Under the pieces are notes generated by a model. It did not search any database. It was given only the letters and a program-made list of their open reading frames with translations, and had not been told where the DNA came from. Made by a program: the position numbers and the translations under genes. DNA of 64,000 nt from Chloroflexota bacterium (GTDB lineage: Bacteria > Chloroflexota > Anaerolineae > Aggregatilineales > Phototrophicaceae), in NCBI GenBank assembly GCA_020161935.1, contig JAIUNI010000005.1:186001-250000 (forward strand), read 5' to 3'. Shown one piece after another: positions 60,097 through 64,000 of the stretch. The first letter of the stretch is position 1. Each line of letters begins with the position of its first letter.

Positions 60097-61326
60097 ATGA
60101 AATCGGGAAAGTTTAGTAAGAATAAAGAATCAGACGGTCAGAGCGAGTTTGAGCAGCTTCTGGAATCGTCGTTTGCCTATACACCGCCTCGTCGTGGTGA
60201 AATACGCAACGCGATCATTTTGCAGATTGAAACCCGCGAAATTATCGTGGATATGGGCGCGAAGCAAGACGGTATCGTTCCAGCACAGGACATTGAACGC
60301 CTCGACTCGGATGTGCGGAATGGCTTGGCAGTGGGCGGTGAAGTACCTGTTTATGTGCTGAACCCGCGTGACCAAGACGACAACCTCATTGTGTCCATCA
60401 ACATGGGTTTGCAGCAATACGACTGGGAAAAGGCTCGTCAACTGCTGACCTCGGAAGATGTGGTACAGGTGAACGTCACCGGACACAACCGTGGTGGTAT
60501 CCTCGTGCGTTGGAACCGGCTGGAAGGGTTTATCCCCAGCTCGCACTTGGTTTCGGTGAACCTTGCGAACGAACGCAGCAGCGCATGGAACGAATTTGCA
60601 GCCAACCCGCTGGGCGTGAAGGTGATTGAAGTTGACCAAGACCGCCGCCGGTTGATCTTCAGCGAGCGTGAAGCGCAGAAGGAATGGCGCGCACAGCAGA
60701 AGGCACGCTTGCTTTCCGAACTCAAGGAAGGCGATGTGGTCAAGGGTACGGTCACCGGCTTGCGCGATTTCGGTGCGTTCGTCAACCTCGGCGGCGCGGA
60801 TGGCCTCATCCACGTCAGCGAATTGGCGTGGCATCGTGTCGATCACCCGCGTGACGTGTTGAAGGTCGGGGATGAAATCGACGTGTACGTGCTGACGTTG
60901 GATCGCGGTTCGAACCGTATCGCACTCAGCCGCAAGCGCCTCTTGAGCGACCCGTGGGAAGATGCGGACAAGCGCTACCACGAAGGTCAGTTGGTTGACG
61001 GTACCGTTACCAACGTGGTTGACTTCGGTGCGTTCATCGCGCTGGACAACGGCCTCGAAGGCTTGCTGCACTTGAGCGAAATGGGCGATGGTTCGTTGAA
61101 GGAACCGTACTCATACGTGAAGAAGGGCGACCGCCTGAACTTGCGTATCAGCCACCTTGAGCCGGAAAAGCGCCGTGTGGGCTTTACCCAGCGATGGGGT
61201 ACGGACGCGGCGACTGAAGGCGGTGAGGGTGAGGCCGCAGTCAACGGCACAGCGGAAGCGGAAGAAGCCGCACCTGCCGAGGAAACTGCTCCTGAAGCGA
61301 GTTCGGGGGAACAGTCGGAAAGCTAA
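60097..61326 (+). CDS. rpsA: S1-domain RNA-binding protein (ribosomal S1-like), first
   Basis: 409 residues from the ATG at 60097. Four S1 domains: GEIRNAIILQIETREIIVDM, EDVVQVNVTGHNRGGILVRW, GDVVKGTVTGLRDFGAFVNL and GQLVDGTVTNVVDFGAFIAL. An acidic Ala/Glu tail follows (about 375-409). It would bind mRNA on the small subunit, like S1 proteins of four-domain type. The second, similar gene lies at 61604. Which of the two is the essential S1 is not clear. Confidence 0.85.
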   Translation: MKSGKFSKNKESDGQSEFEQLLESSFAYTPPRRGEIRNAIILQIETREIIVDMGAKQDGIVPAQDIERLDSDVRNGLAVGGEVPVYVLNPRDQDDNLIVSINMGLQQYDWEKARQLLTSEDVVQVNVTGHNRGGILVRWNRLEGFIPSSHLVSVNLANERSSAWNEFAANPLGVKVIEVDQDRRRLIFSEREAQKEWRAQQKARLLSELKEGDVVKGTVTGLRDFGAFVNLGGADGLIHVSELAWHRVDHPRDVLKVGDEIDVYVLTLDRGSNRIALSRKRLLSDPWEDADKRYHEGQLVDGTVTNVVDFGAFIALDNGLEGLLHLSEMGDGSLKEPYSYVKKGDRLNLRISHLEPEKRRVGFTQRWGTDAATEGGEGEAAVNGTAEAEEAAPAEETAPEASSGEQSES

Positions 61327-61336
61327 GTTTGCAACG

Positions 61337-61365
61337 GGGCGATCTGCAACAGGTCGCCCTTTTTA
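61337..61365 (+). terminator. Rho-independent terminator
   Basis: gggcgatc (61337-61344) pairs with ggtcgccc (61352-61359), one wobble, loop tgcaaca, followed by tttttat. Confidence 0.8.
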
Positions 61366-61386
61366 TTTCAACTTATTTCCTCTGCG

Positions 61387-61415
61387 TTGACAAATAATAT
61401 TACAAGCCCTATAAT
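61387..61415 (+). promoter_or_regulatory. Perfect consensus sigma-70 promoter
   Basis: TTGACA (61387-61392), exactly 17 bases, TATAAT (61410-61415). It is the best promoter in the window. The transcript would start near 61422. Confidence 0.8.
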
Positions 61416-61421
61416 CTCATC

Positions 61422-61551
61422 CATCTTTAAGGAAAGGGAAGCACAGCCACGTCGATGGACTGTGCCCACAGCTATTCGTGTTGGTTCAGATCAACCAAAC
61501 TAGGATGAAATAAACTCAGCAGCCCGTGAGAACAGGTTGACTGAGTTTTTT
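61422..61551 (+). ncRNA. Structured leader or small RNA with internal terminator
   Basis: Three hairpins follow the consensus promoter. H1 is gcacag with ctgtgc (61441-61465), plus an inner cca/tgg. H2 is ttggtt with aaccaa (61481-61498). H3 is aaactcag with ctgagttt (61512-61548), with inner cagcc/ggttg, followed by ttt and g. H3 looks like an intrinsic terminator, yet it lies 53 bases before the second S1 start. So the stretch is either an attenuator in the leader or a separate RNA of about 130 bases. Confidence 0.6.
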
Positions 61552-61603
61552 GCGTCTGTTTCCTGAAAGAAAAAACCAATTTTTTACCGGGGGTACTTCA
61601 TTT

Positions 61604-62815
61604 ATGCAGGCAGAACCTTTGTTGGGTACGATGACGGCAGACGAGATGGACTTCGCAGCGATGCTCGAAGCGTCCTTCGCCAAGGAACCGGAACGCGGTG
61701 ACATTGTTACCGGCACCATCCTTGCGGTGGATTATCATGGTCTGATTGTCGATGTTGGGCTAAAGCGGGATGGCATCGTGCCGCGCCGCGACCTTGACCG
61801 CGTGGGGATTGACCCCTCGTCGTACGAGGTCGGTGCGGAAGTCGATGTGATCGTCGTCCGTATTGAAGATCAAGACGATAACCTTGTGCTTTCGGTTTCG
61901 CAGGCGCAGCAGAGCGAGGACTGGAAGGTCGCCGAGAAGCTGATGACGGATGAAGAAGTCTGGGAAGGTGTCGTCACTGATGCGAACAAAGGTGGCTTGA
62001 TCGTACCGTTCGGCAACCTGCGTGGTTTCGTGCCGGCCAGCCATGTGATCGACCTGCCGCGTAACATCGCGGAAGATGATCGCAAGGGTTATATGTCGAC
62101 GCTGCTGGGCAAGAAGATCGCCGTGAAGGTGATCGAAGTCAACCGCAAGCGCCGCCGCTTGGTGTTCAGCCAGCGTGATGCCCAACGGGGTCGTCGTGAA
62201 GCCCGTAAGGAACTGCTGCTGGACGAACTGAAGGAAGGCGAAGTGCGTAAGGGCATCGTCAGCGGCCTGCGCGATTTCGGTGCGTTCGTTGACCTCGGCG
62301 GTGCTGACGGCCTGATCCACATTTCGGAACTCGCTTGGCACCGTGTCAAGCATCCGAAGGAAGTGTTGAACGTTGGCGACGAGGTGGAAGTATATATTCT
62401 GCGTCTCGACAGCGAAGGCAAGCGTATCGGCCTGAGCCTCAAGCGCTTGCAGAAGAACCCGTGGGCGCGTGCTGAAGAGATGTACCACGTCGGCCAGTTG
62501 GTCGAAGGTGTCGTCTCGCGCGTGGCGCAGTTCGGCGCGTTTGTCAGCCTCGAACCGGGTATCGAAGCGCTGCTGCACGGCAGCCAGTTGGCTGATCCCG
62601 CGCCGGTTGACCCGACGCTCGTGGTGCATGAAGGCCAACGGTTGCTGCTCCGCGTGATTAGCATCGAGCCGGATCGTCAGCGCTTGGGCTTGAGCTTGAA
62701 GGAAGTCACCCAAGAAGAGAAGGAACGCTGGCAGGAACGTGAAGGTGCCGCCGCCGCTGAGGCAGTCGCCGAAGATCAGGGTAGCATTGAGACCGCTGAT
62801 CCAGTACAATCGTAA
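61604..62815 (+). CDS. rpsA: S1-domain RNA-binding protein (ribosomal S1-like), second
   Basis: 403 residues from the ATG at 61604 (ggggg upstream); the frame is open to 61550, but that part holds no domain. Four S1 domains in the same order as the first: GDIVTGTILAVDYHGLIVDV, EEVWEGVVTDANKGGLIVPF, GEVRKGIVSGLRDFGAFVDL and GQLVEGVVSRVAQFGAFVSL. A short acidic tail follows. The two proteins share the layout but differ in many positions, so the duplication is old. Confidence 0.85.
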   Translation: MQAEPLLGTMTADEMDFAAMLEASFAKEPERGDIVTGTILAVDYHGLIVDVGLKRDGIVPRRDLDRVGIDPSSYEVGAEVDVIVVRIEDQDDNLVLSVSQAQQSEDWKVAEKLMTDEEVWEGVVTDANKGGLIVPFGNLRGFVPASHVIDLPRNIAEDDRKGYMSTLLGKKIAVKVIEVNRKRRRLVFSQRDAQRGRREARKELLLDELKEGEVRKGIVSGLRDFGAFVDLGGADGLIHISELAWHRVKHPKEVLNVGDEVEVYILRLDSEGKRIGLSLKRLQKNPWARAEEMYHVGQLVEGVVSRVAQFGAFVSLEPGIEALLHGSQLADPAPVDPTLVVHEGQRLLLRVISIEPDRQRLGLSLKEVTQEEKERWQEREGAAAAEAVAEDQGSIETADPVQS

Positions 62816-62828
62816 ATCTCAAATTAAG

Positions 62829-62856
62829 TGGTGGTACAACAAAACTTGTACCACCA
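62829..62856 (+). terminator. Hairpin between the second S1 gene and rpsU
   Basis: A perfect 11-bp stem, tggtggtacaa (62829-62839) and ttgtaccacca (62846-62856), without a U-run. It may be a processing or regulatory site before rpsU. Confidence 0.5.
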
Positions 62857-62907
62857 TTCAAAACATCACTACCAACTGAGTTCGTAGAAAGGAGCAGCCG
62901 GGAAACT

Positions 62908-63108
62908 ATGGCAAATGTAACGTTAAAGCCGAACGAGTCGCAAGAATCCTTACTCCGTCGTTTTCGTAAGAAGGTGACCAACAGTGGCGTACTAAGCACA
63001 GTCCGCCGCAAGCGTTGGCATATTTCGAAGAGCGAACTCCGCCGCATCGAAAAGAAAAAGGCTATCCGCCGCGCACGTCGCCGTCAACGTAAGACTGGGG
63101 TGCGTTGA
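62908..63108 (+). CDS. rpsU: 30S ribosomal protein S21
   Basis: 66 residues. ESQESLLRRFRKKVTNSGVL and the Arg/Lys-rich end (EKKKAIRRARRRQRKTG) are typical of S21, which helps base-pairing of mRNA with the 16S 3' end. An aaggagcag site precedes the ATG. Confidence 0.96.
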   Translation: MANVTLKPNESQESLLRRFRKKVTNSGVLSTVRRKRWHISKSELRRIEKKKAIRRARRRQRKTGVR

Positions 63109-63190
63109 GCATCTCGTGATGCCCGATCAGGGTATCCTGCCGCTTACAGTAGGCGGTAACCGCGTGCTGTCTTAGCCAGTTTGGAGGGCT

Positions 63191-63451
63191 ATGGCGAAAC
63201 AAGATGATAAACTAGAAGTAGAAGGCAAGGTTGTTGAAGCCCTGCCGAATACACAGTTCCTTGTGGAACTTGACAACGGGCATCGTATTTTAGCCTACCT
63301 CTCCGGTAAAATGCGGAAATATTACATCCGTATCTTGCTGGGTGACCGGGTGAAAGTAGAGATGAGCGTTTATGACCCAAAACGTGGGCGTATTACCTAC
63401 CGCCACAAAGACAGTGTACGGGGTGATCCAGAAGAAGAACAAGAGATGTAA
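63191..63451 (+). CDS. infA: Translation initiation factor IF-1
   Basis: 86 residues. The S1-like OB fold is clear ([42 protein letters not shown] and [19 protein letters not shown]). It is about 14 residues longer than the usual 72, by an acidic C-terminal tail (GDPEEEQEM). The gene follows rpsU, so the translation genes 60-63.5 kb form one neighbourhood. Confidence 0.95.
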   Translation: MAKQDDKLEVEGKVVEALPNTQFLVELDNGHRILAYLSGKMRKYYIRILLGDRVKVEMSVYDPKRGRITYRHKDSVRGDPEEEQEM

Positions 63452-63475
63452 TCACCTCTGGTATCAGTTTTAAGA

Positions 63476-63501
63476 AAGCTCGCGCTTCTGCGGGCTTTTT
63501 T
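63476..63501 (+). terminator. Rho-independent terminator after infA
   Basis: aagctcgc (63476-63483) pairs with gcgggctt (63490-63497), with one wobble, loop gcttct, followed by a T-run. Confidence 0.8.
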
Positions 63502-63516
63502 GTTTATGGAGACAAC

Positions 63517-64000
63517 GTGAAAAATCGAGCTTGGTGGATTGGCATCGTCATCTTGTTAGCGCTATGGGGAACGCGGCTGCTGGCGCTTGACCTCTTGCCC
63601 ATTCATAACGATGAAGGGCTGCACCTCACCCGCGCCGTCGAGGTCTGGAATCTCCATCCATTCTGGGCGATTAGTGACGGTAAAATCATCAATCACTGGT
63701 TGATCGCGGCGTTTTACCCTCAAAATGATCCGGTTTTCGCAGGGCGTATTGCCACCCTTTTCGTGAGTATGATCGGCCTCGCGGCGGCTTACGGCGTGGT
63801 TTACCGTTTCTTCGGCGGTATCGCGGCTGTTTTAGCGGGGGCGCTGTGGCTGTTTTGCCCGTATCTCTTTTTCTACGAACGACTGGCTTTCAGCGACTCG
63901 GAAGCGGGTTCGCTGGTGGTGCTGGCGTTGTGGGCGGCACTAAGGGTTTATCAACCACGCCACAAAACGGCATTCCAATTTGCGCGACCGTTTATCCTCG
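63517..64000 (+). CDS. GT39-like membrane glycosyltransferase, 3' partial
   Basis: 161 residues seen, GTG start at 63517 with ggagac upstream; the gene runs off the window. First TM helix (WWIGIVILLALWGTRLLAL), then the catalytic-type acidic loop HNDEGLHL, then further helices (SMIGLAAAYGVVYRFFGG). This fits the ArnT/PMT-like clan that moves sugars from polyprenyl phosphate on the outer side of the membrane. Confidence 0.75.
   Translation, partial: MKNRAWWIGIVILLALWGTRLLALDLLPIHNDEGLHLTRAVEVWNLHPFWAISDGKIINHWLIAAFYPQNDPVFAGRIATLFVSMIGLAAAYGVVYRFFGGIAAVLAGALWLFCPYLFFYERLAFSDSEAGSLVVLALWAALRVYQPRHKTAFQFARPFIL

Overview
The window is a gene-dense, roughly 55-60% GC bacterial chromosome segment with no rRNA, tRNA or CRISPR array that I can see. 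The gene set suggests a member of the Chloroflexota (Anaerolineae-like): a large thioester alpha-2-macroglobulin, two FemAB-like proteins, a complex I locus with two NuoM genes, an archaeal-type ProRS beside a bacterial one, and intergenic repeats of the 'ccgccaag' and 'accacaaaggcacaaag' kind. This placement is inference; no marker gene was searched against a database.

Layout. 1-13 kb: end of a YdcF-like gene, the secreted alpha-2-macroglobulin, a WYL regulator divergent from an aldo/keto reductase, a RidA/SRPBCC pair, and a Ser/Thr kinase preceded by a kinase-less paralogue of its C-terminal half. 13-21 kb, minus strand: epoxide hydrolase, VapBC-like toxin-antitoxin pair, serine beta-lactamase-like hydrolase, two FemAB paralogues, a DUF4139 protein and a KduD-like dehydrogenase. 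21.3-34.5 kb: a long plus-strand respiratory block. It starts with nuoA-H-J-K-L-M-M'-N (only membrane-arm subunits of complex I) behind two promoters and a Rex-like operator. After a hairpin and a new promoter come atpI-like, atpB, atpE and a b/delta chimera (only F0 and stalk parts). No peripheral-arm nuo gene and no F1 catalytic gene is present.

34.7-38.7 kb: a murE-type ligase with an internal AT-rich patch, then an AT-rich 1.8-kb segment bounded by 48-bp inverted repeats, carrying one unknown gene and a transposase scrap. 38.7-41.9 kb: polysaccharide genes (GT2, polyprenyl-phosphate sugar transferase), a MazG-like hydrolase and a STAS-like protein. 42-47.5 kb: bacterial-type proS, CLC channel, archaeal-type proS. 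47.6-57 kb: a NYN-domain nuclease candidate, rpsO-pnp, an AI-2E family permease and three small or methyltransferase-like genes. 57.4-64 kb: P5C dehydrogenase, a phosphoribosyltransferase, two tandem four-S1-domain proteins, rpsU, infA and the start of a GT39-like gene. The second S1 gene has a consensus promoter and an apparent terminator in its leader.

The most unusual signals are: the four-pump ('2M') complex I signature (two NuoM plus a longer NuoL lateral helix) with a His-rich NuoL loop; extracytoplasmic additions to ATP synthase subunits a and b; a composite ~290-bp repeat present three times; the inverted-repeat AT-rich element and the mosaic murE next to it; and the attenuator-like S1 leader.
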